NCBI GenBank assembly: GCA_028826165.1
Contig: JAPDFW010000070.1
Location: 952,501-1,016,500, forward strand
DNA length: 64,000 nucleotides
Direction: 5' to 3'
Source of the DNA: Anaeramoeba ignava
Taxonomy: Eukaryota > Metamonada > Anaeramoebidae
Each line of letters begins with the position of its first letter. Position 1 is the stretch's first letter. The notes under the pieces are model-generated. The model saw nothing but the letters and a program-made list of their open reading frames with translations. It searched no databases and was not told the origin of the DNA. Position numbers and translations under genes: made by a program. Below are positions 34,377 through 47,264 of the stretch, in pieces.

Positions 34377-35658
34377 TTAATTATGAATTGTAAATTCAAT
34401 CATTTTTGAATCTTCTAAATTAGATCCTTTAAGTTCTTCATAGTTTCTTTTTTTCAATCTCAAATAAATAAAACTTCTAACATTTTTATCAGCAAAAACA
34501 AAGAAAACAGCATCCCATAAACCAAGCATTGGAACAGTTAAAGACTGCATAACATCAAGAAATAAATTATCTTTAGCATCTGGATTAATTATTTGTCTTG
34601 CTCTTTTTATTGATGTGAAAAGTTCTGTCAATAGATATATCCATCCTAATACAAATATTTTATAATGAAATGATTTTGAATATTTTTTTTCTTTTCTTAT
34701 TTTCAAATATAATAATGTATATAATATAACAGTTCCTAATAAAACTATCCACACAATAGAATAATCAACAGCTTCTAATCTAGATGATCGAATCCAGCAC
34801 CTTTTTAATTATTAAATATTTATATTTATATTTATATTTATATTTATATTCCACTTTTTATTTTTAGATTTATATTTTTATTTTGATTTTATTTATATTT
34901 AGATTTAGATTTAGATTTAGATTTAGATTTAGATTTATATTTAGATTTATATTTATGTTTATATTTTGATTTATATTTATGTTTATATTTATATTTATAT
35001 TTATATTTATATTTATATTTATATTTATATTTATATTTATATTTATATTTATATTTATATTTATATTTATATTTATATTTATATTTATATTTATATTTTT
35101 ATTTTGATTTTATTTATATTTAGATTTAGATTTAGATTTAGATTTATATTTAGATTTATATTTATATTTATATTTTCATTTTCATTTTCTAAATATTTTG
35201 AATTTAAATTTTCTAAATGATTTTGAATTTAAATTTTACCAATGAGTATAACCAGTCCCAACTTCTCCAAAAGAAATAGACATAACTGCAGCAATCAAAG
35301 CAACAAATGAACCAATAATATTCCCAACAATAAAAAAAGTTTTTGATTCATCAACATTTTTTCCATGACAAATTTTCAAATAAAAAACCAAAGAAACCAA
35401 AAAAATAAAACAACAAGCACCAACAAAAACGAAACTCAAAAAAATAGCTTGAACTTTACATAATCCACTTGAAACATGACCTGGAAGAATAGCAAAAAAT
35501 CCAAGTAAAAAATCATAAATTGCTAAAATAAGTATAAATTTTCTTGCAGAATCTCTTATTTCTTTTATAAATGTATAAACTATTATAAAAATTAACGAAC
35601 CAGCCATTCCTATTGTTGAACCAATTATACAAGGAATTGATTCTTTATTATGAATCAT
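34377..35658 (-). CDS. cAMP-receptor-like 7TM GPCR, copy 2
   Basis: Exons 35240-35658 and 34377-34800 give 280 residues. Exon 1 is nearly identical to that of copy 1 around TM1-TM2 (FIIVYTFIKEIRDSARKFIL), so the two are recent duplicates. They differ in the TM3-TM4 loop (CHGKNVDESKTFF) and in TM4. Exon 2 begins CWIRSSRLEAVDYSIVW; the TM7 end reads VFFVFADKNVRSFIYLRLKK, with Ala for the usual Gly. A short tail ends in SKMIEFTIHN. The 439-nt intron is mostly TTTATA words. Its start site lies only 140 nt from the 3' end of copy 3. Confidence 0.9.
34810..35195. repeat. TTTATA repeat in GPCR copy 2 intron
   Basis: Pure TTTATA run at about 34980-35095 flanked by TTTAGA words, with a TATTCCACTTTTTA motif at 34847-34860. 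Confidence 0.9.
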
Positions 35659-35798
35659 TTTTAGAAAAAATAAAAGGAAATTAAAAAAATGAAACAAATT
35701 AAAATTAAAAAATTTTTTGCTTTTTTTATTTTTAAAAAGAAAAATAAAACACAAAATAATTTTGTTCCACTTTTTTTTTTCACAAATAAAAATTGAAA

Positions 35799-36962
35799 TT
35801 AATTATCATCATTTAAATCATCATTTGGATCATCATTAATAAGATGTTCTTGCATTAATATATTTTGATTTTTAATTAAATTAAGTGATTTTTTAGGTTT
35901 TCCACATTTAACTTTAATAAAAGTTCTAACATTTTTATCAGCAAAAACAAAGAAAACAGCATCCCAAATTCCAAGCATTGGAGCAGTTAAAGACTGCATA
36001 ACATCAAGAAATAAATTATTTTCAACATCTGGATTAGCTATTTGTCTTGCTCTTTTGATTGATGGAAAGAGTTCTGTGCAAACATATATCCATCCTAATG
36101 CAAATATTTTATATTGAAATGATTTCGAATATTTTTGTTCTTTTCTTATTTTGAAAAATAATATTGAATATAAAAGAACAGTTCCAAATAAGCAAACCCA
36201 AATAATACTATAAACTACAAGTTCAGCTCTATGTTTTTCAATCCAGCACCTTTTTTAAATAAATTTATAAATGAATTTTTAAATGAATTTTAATTTTAAT
36301 TTTGAAATGGATTTTAATTTTAATTTTATAAATGAATTTTGATTTTAATTTTAATTTTAATTTTAAAATGAATTTTAATTTTAATTTTGAAATGAATTTT
36401 AATTTTAAAATGAATTTTGATTTTAAAATGAATTTTGATTTTAATTTTGAAATGAATTTTGATTTTGATTTTGAAATCAATTTTGAAATCAATTTTGAAA
36501 TCAATTTTGAAATCAATTTTGAAATCAATTTGAAAAGATTTACCAATGAGTATTCCCTGATCCAACTTTTCCCAAAGTAACAAAAAGAGTAGAAGAAATT
36601 AAACAAAAAACAACAATAACAATTATAGCAATAATAAAGAATTTTCTAGATTCATCAACATTTTTCCCATAAAAAATCTTTAAAAAATAAACCAAAGCAA
36701 GCAAAAAAATAAAGCAAAAAGAACCAGCATAACTGAAACTCAAGAAAAAACTTTGAAACTGACATAAACCATTAACAGAAGGACCAGGAAGAATAGCAGA
36801 AAATCCTAATAAAAAATCACAAACTGATAAAGCAAATATAAATTTTCTTCCTGAATCTCGTATTTCTTTTATTAACCCATAAACTATCATAAACATCAAT
36901 CCCCCAATCATTCCAAGTGATGAACCTATTATTGTTGGAATTGATAAATTATTATGTATCAT
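35799..36962 (-). CDS. cAMP-receptor-like 7TM GPCR, copy 3
   Basis: Exons 36544-36962 and 35799-36249 join to 289 residues. The N-terminus is MIHNNLSIPTIIGSSLGMIG, a variant of the usual MIHNKES. TM1 carries VYGLIKEIRDSGRKFIF, and the TM3 start is LCQFQSFFLSF. Exon 2 (CWIEKHRAELVVYSIIWV) is open to a tail rich in Asn and Asp ending in NDDPNDDLNDDN. The TM6 segment is ALGWIYVCTELFPSIKRARQ, with Cys and Pro where other copies have Phe/Leu and Trp/Thr. The 294-nt intron is made of TTTTAAAATGAA-like words and five AAATCAATTTTG words. Confidence 0.9.
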
Positions 36963-37781
36963 TTTTATTTCTTTTTAATATAAAATCGTTTGTTTTTTCA
37001 ATTTAAAAAAAAAGGAAAAAAATGAAAAAATAAGAATAGATTTAATTTAATATTTAATTTATAAATTAATTTAAAAATATAATTTACTATTTAATTTTAT
37101 TATTAAAATAATAATTTAATGTTTTAGATTTAAATATTTTATTATTTAAATATTTAACATATAAATATAAAAAATAAGAATAGATTTAATTTAATATTTA
37201 ATTTATAAATTAATTCAAAAATATAATTTAATATTTAATTTTATTATTAAAATATTAATTTATTGTTTTAGATTTAAATATTTTATTATTTAAATATTTA
37301 ACATATAAATATAAAAAATGAAAATAGATTTAATTTAATATTTATTGGGAAATTTTTAAATTTTAATTTTTAAATTGATTTCTAAATTAAATCTTAAAAT
37401 AAACTTTTTCCTTTTTATATTTTTCATTTTTCATTTTTAAATTTTATTAAGTAAATATTATTTAAAAATATAAAAATAACAAATTAAACATAAAAATAAT
37501 ATTAAAAACATTCCAATAATCAAAATATTTATAATTTATTAATTAAAATATAATTTATTTAATCAAAAAAATTTATTTTTCCTCTTTTTTATTTAATAAA
37601 ATAAACAAAATTAATTATAAAAATAATAAATTAAACATAAAAATAATATTAAAAACATTTAAATAATCAAAATAATTAATAATTTATTAATTAAAATAAT
37701 TTTATTTTCTTTATTCAAATAAAAAAACTAATTTTCCTCTTTTCCTTTTTTGAAAATAACTCCAAAAAAAGAAAAACAATC
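36963..37781. other. intergenic spacer with inverted copy of the 22.4-kb repeat
   Basis: 37027-37330 holds two full copies and the start of a third of an AT-rich unit that is the reverse complement of the one at 22430-22695. 37440-37700 contains a second direct duplication (AAAAATAATATTAAAAACAT and flanks). It separates divergent genes (receptor copy 3 and the BTB-ARM gene); no coding seen. Confidence 0.8.
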
Positions 37782-40700
37782 ATGGGGGCAAATGAATCAA
37801 AATTGAACCTAAATCAAAATCAAAATCAAAATCAAAATCAAAATCCAAATCCAAATCAAATTCAAATTCAAATTCAAATCCCAGAACAGTTTATTCAAAT
37901 CCCAGAACAGTTTATCCAAATGCAAAAACAAATTCAACAACTACTTCAAATTCAAAATCAAAATTTAAATCAAAATCAAAATCAAAATCAAAATCAAAAT
38001 CAAATTCAAATTCAAAATCCATTTCAAAATTTAAATCAAAATCAAAATCAAAATCAAAATTTAAATCAAATTCAAAATCAAAATCAAAATCAAAATCAAA
38101 ATCAATATCAAAATCAAAATCAAAATCCATTTCAAAATCAAAATCAATATCAAAATCAAAATTTAAATCAAATTCAAAATCAAATTCAAAATCAAATTCA
38201 AAATCAAAACCAAAATCAAATTCAAAATCAAATTCAAAATTTAAATCAAAATCAAAATCAATATCAAAATCAAAATCAAATTCAAAATCAAAATCAAATT
38301 CAATCCAAAATTAAAAAATTCAATAAATTCTTAATAAAACAAGCAAATAAACAAATTGGTTTAATGTTTGAAAATGAAGAAACTTCAGATTTTCAAATTT
38401 ATTGTGGAAAAGATAAAATTTCAATTCCTTGTCATAAATCAATTTTAGAAGCTCGTTCAAAATATTTTATGATAAACAGAAGAGAAAGCAAATTTAATTC
38501 AATTTATTTTAATAATTTTAGTTCTGAAATTGTTAAACCAATTATTAAATTTTTTTATAATGGAAAATTTAAATTTGATAAACGAAAATTTGATGAATAT
38601 TTTAAATTTGCAAATGAAATTAAATTAAAAGAAATTCAATTCAAAATTGAACTTGAAATTCAATCAATTTTTAATATTCAAAATATTTTGGAAATTTATT
38701 TTAAATCTCAAGAAATTAATTCAAAAAATCTTTCTCAAAATTGTGAAAAATTTATTTTCCAAAATATTCAATTTATCATTTCAAATCCAAATTTTGATAA
38801 ATATTTAAATCAAAATCAAATTTACAATTTTATTGGATTAATTTCTTTAAATCAAAATCTTCCAAATCAACTTCAAATTATTCAACAAATTAAACAAAAA
38901 TGGAATCAAAATAAACAAAAAAAATTGATAAATTTTATTAATTTTGAAACAAATCAAAAAGAAAATGAAAATGAAAATGAAATAAATGAAAATGAAAATT
39001 ATTTTTCAACTTTATTAAATCAAATTTCACAAACAAAATCAATTAATCAATTTCAAATTCAACAAATTAAAAATAAATCAATTTCTCAACTTCAAAATAA
39101 GATGGATTTATTCAATTTAAATATTGAAGAATTTAAAGAAAAAGAATTTCAACCTTTACAAAAGAATAAGATTCTTCTTTATTTCCAAATAGCTGATAAA
39201 CAAAAAGAAAATCGAAAATTAGAAAAACTTAAAAAACAAATTCAAGAAATTCAAGAAAAATTTCAACGACTAATTCAAAATGATGAAAAAATTAAAAAAG
39301 AATATTTACAAGAATTTAATAAAAGAATTATTAATTTGAAAGATTTATTTAATCAAAATAGAAAAGATGATTTAGAAAATTTTCAAAAAGAAATTCAAGA
39401 AATTAAAAATCAATTCCAAACAGGAGAGATTCAGGATTTCCAAGAAATTAATAGCAAACTTCAAGAATTAATAACTGATTTCAAATCAACCACAGAACAA
39501 GAGTTAAAATCATTTGAGGAAATAACTCAACAATTTAAAAATGAATTCGAAAAAAAAAGAGAAGAAAAATTTGAAGAATTTAAACAATTTATTCAAAAAT
39601 CTAAAAATGAATTCGAATATCCATATTTTGAACAAATTGAAAAGAAAATTCAAGAAATGGAAATTAAAAATGAAAATTTAAATGAAATTGAAAAATTAAT
39701 TCAAGAATTTAAAATTGAAATTGAAAAAGCAAAAAATGAATTTTATTTACAAATTGATCAAAAAATGAAAAATATTCAAAATGAAATTGAAAATCAAAAA
39801 TTAAAAATAGAAATTCTTCAATCATCAAAAAAAACAAAAAAATTTTTACAAGAACTTTCAAATAAAATTCAACAACAAAATGAAAGTAAATTAAAAAAAA
39901 GGAAATTAAATTAATTTAAATTGAATATTTTTACCATTTTATTGAATTTATATTTGATTTCTGAAAAAAAAAGGAAAAACAAAAGAATTAATTGAAATTG
40001 ATATTTCTTTTATTATTGAATGTATGAAAAAGTTTAATAGTCATCAACACATTCAAAAAAATGGATGTTTTATTTTACAACAATTTGCAAAAGAAAATGA
40101 AGGTAAACGAATCAAATGAAAAAAAATGAATTGAAAATTGGATAAATTATTTATTATTAATTATTAATCAAAAATCAATCCAATTTATTTCAATTTTAAT
40201 TTTAATTTTAATTGTAATTTATTTTCCAAAAAAATAAAATAAATAGAAAACCAAATTGAAATTAAGAAATTAAAAGGAATTGAACCTATTATTAATGCAA
40301 TGATTAATTTCCCAATTAATGAAGAAATTCAACAATTTGGATGTAGAGCTTTAGGGAATATTGCTGATAATAATAATAAAAGTAAATGAAAATAAATGAA
40401 AAATAAAATAATAAAAATCAAAATAAATTGAAAAAATAGATTTCATTAATTATTTTTCATCAATCATTATTCAAAAATAACCAATTTATTTCAATTTTGA
40501 TTTTGAATTTATTTGTAATTTATTTCCCAAAATAAATAAAATAAAAAATAGAAAACCAAAATGAAATTAGGAAATTAAAAGGAATTGAATCTATTATTAA
40601 TGCAATGAATAAATTTCCAAATAATGAAGAAATTCAACATTTTGGATGTGGAGCTTTAGGGAATATTGCTGATAATAATAATAAAGGTAAATGAAAATAA

Positions 40701-42626
40701 ATGAAAAATAAAATAATAAAAATCAAAATAAATTGAAAAAATAGATTTCATTAATTATTTTTCATCAATCATTATTCAAAAATAACCAATTTATTTCAAT
40801 TTTAATTTTCATTTTAATTGTAATTTATTTTCCAAAAAAATAAAATAAATAGAAAACCAAATTGAAATTAAGAAATTAAAAGGAATTGAGCCTATTATTA
40901 AAGCAATGATTAATTTCCCAGATAATCAAGAAATTCAACAATTTGGATGTGGAGCTTTAGGGATCATTGCTAATAGTAAAGGTAAATAAAAATTAAAAAA
41001 TAAATTAATCAAAATATTATTTTAATCCATTATTTATTATTAATCATTAATCAAAAATTAATTAATAAATTTATTTTCCAAAAAAAAATAAAATAAATAG
41101 AAAACCAAAATGAATTTAGAAATTTAAAAGGAATTGAACCTATTATTAATGCAATGATTAATTTCCCAAATAATCAAGATATTCAATTTAATGGATGTAG
41201 AGTTTTAGGCTTTATTTCTATTCAAAATCAAGGTAAGTGAAAATAAATGAAAAGCAAAATAATAAAAATCAAAATAAATTGAAAAAATAGATTTCATTAA
41301 TTATTTTTCATCAATCATTATTCAAAAATAACCAATTTATTTCAATTTTGATTTTGAATTTATTTGTAATTTATTTCCCAAAAAAATAAATTAAATAGAA
41401 AACAAAATTGAAATTAGAAATTTAAAAGGAATTGAACCTATTATTAAAGCAATGAATAATTTTCCAAATAATCAAGATATTCAAAAATTTGGATGTGGAG
41501 CTTTTTTGAATATTTCTGATGAAAATAAGGGTAAGTGAAAATAAATGAAAAGCAAAATAATAAAAATCAAAATAAATTGAAAAAATAGATTTCATTAATT
41601 ATTTTTCATCAATCATTATTCAAAAATAACCAATTTATTTCAATTTTGATTTTGAATTTATTTGTAATTTATTTCCCAAAATAAATAAAATAAAAAATAG
41701 AAAACCGAATTGAAATTAAGAATTTAAAAGGAATTGAGCCTATTATTAATGCAATGAATAATTTTCCAAATAATCAAGAAATTCAACATTTTGGATGTGG
41801 AGCTTTAGGGATCATTGCTAATAATAAAGGTAAATAAAAATTAAAAAAATAAATTAATCAAAATATTATTTTAATCCATTATTTATTATTAATCATTAAT
41901 CAAAAATTAATTAATAAATTCATTTCTCTAAAAAAAATTAAATAAATAGAAAACAAAATTGAAATTAGGAAATTAAAAGGAATTGAACCTATTATTAAAG
42001 CAATGAATAATTTTCCAAATAATGAAGATATTCAACAATATGGATGTTTGGCTTTAAGCCTTATTTCTATTCAAAATCAAAGTAAGTGAAAATAAATGAA
42101 AAGCAAAATAATAAAAATCAAAATAAATTGAAAAAATAGATTTCATTAATTATTTTTCATCAATCATTATTCAAAAATAATCAATTTATTTCAATTTTGA
42201 TTTTGAATTTATTTGTAATTTATTTCCCAAAAAAAATAAAATAAATAGAAAACCAAAATGAAATTAAGAATTTAAAAGGAATTGAACCTATTATTAAAGC
42301 AATGAATAATTTTCCAAATAATCAAGAAATTCAACAATTTGGATGTGGAGCTTTAGGGATCATTGCTAATAATAAAGGTAAATAAAAATTAAAAAAATAA
42401 ATTAATCAAAATATTATTTTAATCCATTATTTATTATTAATCATTAATCAAAAATTAATTAATAAATTCATTTCTCTAAAAAAAATATCAAAAAATAGAA
42501 AACCAAATTGAAATTAAGAATTTAAAAGGAATTGAGCCTATTATTAAAGCAATGATTAATTTCTCAGATAATCAAATTATTCAACAATATGGAAAATTGA
42601 CTTTAGAAAAATTACAAAACAATTAA
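37782..42626 (+). CDS. myristoylation-motif BTB / coiled-coil / armadillo-repeat protein, 11 exons
   Basis: Exon 1 (37782-39885) encodes MGANES (Gly2 and Ser6 fit N-myristoylation) and an Asn/Gln tract to about residue 180. A BTB domain follows ([28 protein letters not shown]) with a BACK-like helical region, then a long coiled coil (residues about 470-700). A GTAAAT donor at 39886 lets it continue, in phase, into ten small exons: 39986-40102, 40247-40381, 40552-40686, 40853-40981, 41101-41232, 41399-41530, 41701-41829, 41950-42081, 42249-42377 and 42499-42626. Each is one armadillo-like repeat of the pattern [28 protein letters not shown], then xxGCxALG. The total is 1,133 residues in a continuous frame. 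The ARM exons resemble those preceding kinase or LRR modules in other protists, but none follows here. Without the splice the protein would end at 39914. BTB plus ARM suggests a membrane-tethered CUL3 adaptor (inference). Confidence 0.8.
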
Positions 42627-42763
42627 ATCAATTTTCATTTTAATTTTCATTTTGATTTCTTTTCATTTTGATTTCTTTCACCAACGAAACAAAATCAAAT
42701 TTTTTTCCTTTGGAATTTTCTTTTCAAATATTTTCCTAAAATCAATCAATCAATCAATCAATT

Positions 42764-42810
<47 letters not shown>

Positions 42811-43010
42811 CAATCAATCAATTAATTAATCAATCTTAAAATAAATCTTAAAATCAATCAATCTTAAAATAAATCTTAAAATCAATTAATTAATAAAGAA
42901 AATTCCCAAAATTATTTTAATTTTAATTTTAAATAGTGTTTCAATTTTATTTCAAAAATTAAAAAAAAAAGAGTTGATTATTGATTAAATGATTTATTAA
43001 ATAAATGAAT
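42627..43010. other. short spacer with ATCA tetramer repeat
   Basis: Convergent spacer between the BTB-ARM stop and receptor copy 4. About 42741-42835 is an ATCA tetranucleotide run with one AATTA interruption every few units, followed by two AATCTTAAAATAA words. Confidence 0.85.
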
Positions 43011-44209
43011 TCAAAAACGATCATCAGTATCAGCATCTTCAAATTCATCAAATTTTTCAGAGATTTCCAAAACATTAGGATTTTCCAAAAGAGTGATTTT
43101 TAATTCTTCATATTTTTTTTTCTTCAATTTTAATTTGAGAAAACTTCTAACATTTTTATCACCAAAAACAAAGAAAACAGAATCCCATAAACCAAGCATT
43201 GGAGTAAATATTGCCTGAATAACATCAAGAAATAAATTATCTTTAACATCTGGATTAGCCATTTGTCTTGCTCTTTTGATTGAAGTCCAAAGTTCTGTAA
43301 AAACATATATCCATCCTAATGCAAATATTTTATATTGGAATGTTTTTGAATATTTCCGATTTTTTCTTAATTTCAAAAAAATGATTAAATAGAGAATTAA
43401 AGTTCCAATTAAGGAAACCCAAGTTATAATATAAATAACAGGTTCAATTTCAGGTTTTGTTGTCCAACACCTTTTATCAAGCAATTTTAAATTGATTTAG
43501 ATTTTGATTTTGATTTTAATTTATTTTAATTTTGATTTTGATTTTAATTTTGATTTTAATTTTGAATTTAATTTTGATTTTGATTTTAATTTTGATTTTG
43601 ATTTTGAATTTGATTTTGATTTTGATTTTGATTTTGATTTTGAATTTGATTTTAATTTTAATTTTGATTTTGATTTTGATTTTGATTTTGATTTAGATTT
43701 TAATTTTAATTTTAATTCAAATTTTTATTTTGATTTTGATTTTGATTTTGATTTTGATTTATATTTTGATTTTGATTTTTAAATATATACCAATGAGAAA
43801 AGCCTGGACCAATTTTACCATAAAAAACAAAAATAATTGAAGCAATTAAACAAATTACAACAACAGAAAAGACACCAAAAATAAAAAAAGTAGTAGATTG
43901 ATCAACATTCTTATCATGACAAAATTTCAAATAAAAAACCAAAGAAACCAAAAAAATAAAAGAACAAGAAGCAGCAAAACTGAAACTCAATAAGAAACCT
44001 TGAACTTCACAGAATCTATCAGAAGAAGGACCTGGAAGAATAGCAGAAAATCCTAATAAAAAATCACAACTTGCTAAAACTAAAATGTATTTTCTTGCTG
44101 GATCTCTTATTTCTTTTATAAATGAATAAACTAGTATAAAAATTAATGAACCAACCATTCCTATTGTTGAACCAATAATACAAGGAATTGATTCTTTATT
44201 GTGAATCAT
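43011..44209 (-). CDS. cAMP-receptor-like 7TM GPCR, copy 4
   Basis: First member of the second receptor block. Exons 43791-44209 and 43011-43470 give 292 residues. The N-terminus is MIHNKESIPCIIGSTIGMVG; TM2 reads CDFLLGFSAILPGPSS; TM3 begins FCEVQGFLLSFSFAASCSF. Exon 2 starts CWTTKPEIEPVIYIITW and TM7 ends PMLGLWDSVFFVFGDKNVRS. The tail is acidic (SEKFDEFEDADTDDRF). The donor is GTATAT rather than GTAAAA, so an unspliced transcript would read on into the repeat (HWYIFKNQNQN) instead of stopping at once. The intron is 320 nt of TTTTGA/TTTTAA words. Confidence 0.9.
43500..43780. repeat. TTTTGA/TTTTAA repeat in GPCR copy 4 intron
   Basis: Mixed TTTTGA, TTTTAA and TTTGAA words in six-base phase, reading Phe-Asp/Asn on the plus strand; intronic. 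Confidence 0.9.
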
Positions 44210-44309
44210 ATTAATTTCTTTTTTGAAAAGGGAAAAATTAATTGAAAAAAAAAATGAAACCAAAAAAAAGTAAAAAATTTTTTTCCTTTTTTCTCACTTT
44301 TTTTTATAA

Positions 44310-45690
44310 AATCTAATTAAATCAAAATTAAATCCAAATTAAATTAAATCCAAATTAAATATAAATTAAATCTAAATTAAATATAAATTAAATTAAATCT
44401 AAACTAAATTCAAATTAAATCTAAATTAAATCTAAATTAAATCCAAATTAAATTAAATTAAATTAAATCCAAATTAAATCCAAATTAAATTAAATCAAAA
44501 TTAAATCTAAATTAAATTAAAATTAAATTAAATTAAATCCAAATTAAATATAAATTAAATCCAAATTAAATCTAAATTAAATCCAAATTAAATCCAAATT
44601 AAATTAAATCAAATTAAATCAAAATTAAATCTAAATTAAATCTAAATTAAATCAAATTCAAATTAAATCTAAATTAAATCTAAATTAAATCCAAATTAAA
44701 TTAAATTAAAATTAAATCAAATCCAAATTAAATCTAAATTAAATCCAAATCAAATCCAAATTAAATTAAATTAAATCCAAATAAAATCTAAATTAAATAA
44801 AATCAAATTAAATCTAAATTAAATCTAAATAAATTAAATTAAATCCAAATAAAATTAAATCTAAATTAAATCTAAATTAAATCTAAATCTAAATTAAATT
44901 AAATCTAAATTAAATTAAATCTAAATTAAATTAAATCAAATCTAAATTAAATCTAAATTAAATCTAAATTAAATCAAATCTAAATTAAATCTAAATTCAA
45001 TTCAATCCAAATTAAATTAAATCTAAATTAAATCAAAATTAAATCTAAATTAAATCTAAATTAAATCCAAATTAAATCTAAATTAAATTAAATCCAAATT
45101 AAATCTAATTAAATCAAATCTAAATTAAATCTAAATTAAATTAAAATAAATCTAAATTAAATTAAATATAAACTAAAATTAAATCCAAATTAAATATAAA
45201 TTAAATCTAAATTAAATCCAAATTAAATCCAAATTAAATCCAAATTAAATCCAAAATAAATCTAATTAAATCTAAATTAAATCTAAATTAAATCCAAATT
45301 AAATCTAAATTAAATTAAATCCAAATTAAATCTAAATTAAATTAAATCCAAATTAGATTCAAATTAAATTAAATTAAATTCAAATTAAATTAAATCCAAA
45401 TTAAATCTAAATTAAATCTAAATTAAATCTAAATTAAATCCAAATTAAATTAAATTAAATTAAAATCAAATTAAATTAAATCTAAATTAAATCTAAATTA
45501 AATTAAATCAAAATTAAATCCAAATCAAATTAAATCAAATTAAATCCAAATTAAATTAAATCCAAATTAAATCCAAATAAAATCTAAATAAATTAAATTA
45601 AATTAAATTAAATTAAAATCAAATTAAATTAAATCTAAATCCAAATTAAATTAAATCTAAATTAAATCTAAATTAAATCAAATAAAAAGT
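44310..45690. repeat. AAATTAAATCT/AAATTAAATCC spacer repeat
   Basis: About 1.4 kb of 11-12-base words AAATTAAATCT(A), AAATTAAATCC(A) and AAATTAAATT between receptor copies 4 and 5. It ends at AAAAAGTGGAACAAAAA (45685-45700). No gene or tRNA is visible inside. Confidence 0.9.
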
Positions 45691-45763
45691 GGAACAAAAA
45701 ATAATTTTTTTTTTATTTAATTTATTAAAATTATTTCAAAATTAAACAAATATTTTATTATAT

Positions 45764-47090
45764 TTAATAAAAATCATCAGAATCATTAGTATCAGAAGTA
45801 TCCAAAGCTTGAAGTTGATTATCACCATTAGCAGAAAAAATTTCATAACCAGTTAAATTATTACTTGAAAATTTAGGATATTTTGAAAATCTATTTTTAA
45901 TAGAATTTCTAACATTTTTATCAAAAAAAACAAAGAAAACAGAATCCCATAAACCAAGCATTGGAAGGAATAAAGCTTGTGTAAAATCTAATACTGAACT
46001 ATCTGAGGCATTCTCATTTGCAAGTTGTCTTGCTCTTTTGATTGAAGTCCAAAGTTCTGTAAAAACATATATCCATCCTAATGCAAACATTTTATATTGA
46101 AATGATTTGGAAATTCTTGTATTTCCTCTTAATTGAAAAAAAAATAATGAATATAATATTAAAGTTCCTAATAAAGTAACCCAAACAATAGAATATACTA
46201 TTGCTTCTATTTTATGTTTTGTAACCCAACACCTTTAAATTTTCAAATTTTTAAATTGATTTTGATTTTAATTTTGATTTTGATTTTGATTTTGATTTTG
46301 ATTTTGATTTAGATTTTAATTTTAATTTTAATTCAAATTTTTATTTTGATTTTGATTTTGATTTTGGTTTAGATTTTGATTTTAATTTTTAAATTGATTT
46401 TTATTTTGATTTTGATTTTGATTTTGATTTTAATTTGATTTTAATTTTGATTTTGATTTTGATTTAGATTTTAATTTTTAAATTGATTTTTATTTTGATT
46501 TTGATTTTGATTTTGATTTTAATTTTTAATTTTGAATTTAATTTTGATTCAAATTTTTAAATTGATTTGAATTTTTAAATTGATTTGAATTTTTAAATTG
46601 ATTTGAATTTTTAAATTGATTTGAATTTTTAAATTGATTTGAATTTTTAAATTGATTTGAATTTTTAATACCAATGAGTATCCTTTGAGGCAATAGGACT
46701 GAAAGAAATAGTAATTATTGAAACAATTAAAGCAACAATAATAATTAAAACAAAACCCCAAATAAAAAAAATAGGGGATTGATCAACATTCTTATCATGA
46801 CAAAATTTCAAATAAAAAACCAAAGAAGCCAAAAAAATAAAAGAACAAGAAGCAATAAAAAGAAAACTCATAAAAAAAGCTTGAGTATGACATAATCCAG
46901 TTGAAGAAGGACCTGGAAGAATAGCAAAAAATCCAAGTAAAAAATCACAAATTGATAAAATAATAATGTATTTTCTTGCGGAATCTCTGATTTCTTTTAG
47001 AAATAAATAAACTAGTATAAAAATTAATGAACCAGCCATTCCTATTGTTGAACCAATTATACAAGGAATTGATTCTTTATTGTGAATCAT
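45764..47090 (-). CDS. cAMP-receptor-like 7TM GPCR, copy 5
   Basis: Exons 46672-47090 and 45764-46232 give 295 residues. TM4 is divergent: SPIFFIWGFVLIIIVALIVS followed by SFSPIASKDTHW in place of the usual FGKxGxGxTHW. Exon 2 begins CWVTKHKIEAIVYSIVW. The helix after TM6 has ANENASDSSVLDFTQALF instead of NPDAKDNLFLDVMQA, so the third extracellular loop is also unlike that of its neighbours. The tail is neutral to acidic (LDTSDTNDSDDFY). Both loops that would face the ligand have changed while the membrane and cytosolic parts are conserved. The intron is 439 nt with an unusual (TTTTTAAATTGATTTGAA)n stretch near 46550-46665. Confidence 0.9.
46245..46665. repeat. TTTTGA repeat plus 18-bp repeat in GPCR copy 5 intron
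   Basis: TTTTGA words at 46255-46545, then about seven tandem copies of the 18-mer TTTTTAAATTGATTTGAA, a higher-order repeat of three six-base words. Confidence 0.85.
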
Positions 47091-47264
47091 ATTAACCATT
47101 TTTTTTATAAAGAATTTTTTTGATCAAAAAAAAAAATGAAAAAAAATTTTTTGAATTAAAATTTTTTTTTTTTAAAATTTAATCAAAAAGAAAAAATAAA
47201 ATCCAAAAAAAAAAAAAATTGGAACAAATTTTGAACTGACAAAAAAAAATAATTTCTTTCAAAA

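Noticed and set aside
39986-42626. Stand-alone armadillo gene starting after 39914
   Set aside because: No ATG with a sensible leader was found; the upstream BTB frame splices in phase into the first ARM exon.
44310-45690. Long non-coding RNA or hidden exons in the spacer
   Set aside because: Only 11-12-base simple words are present, with no splice-bounded non-repeat segment.
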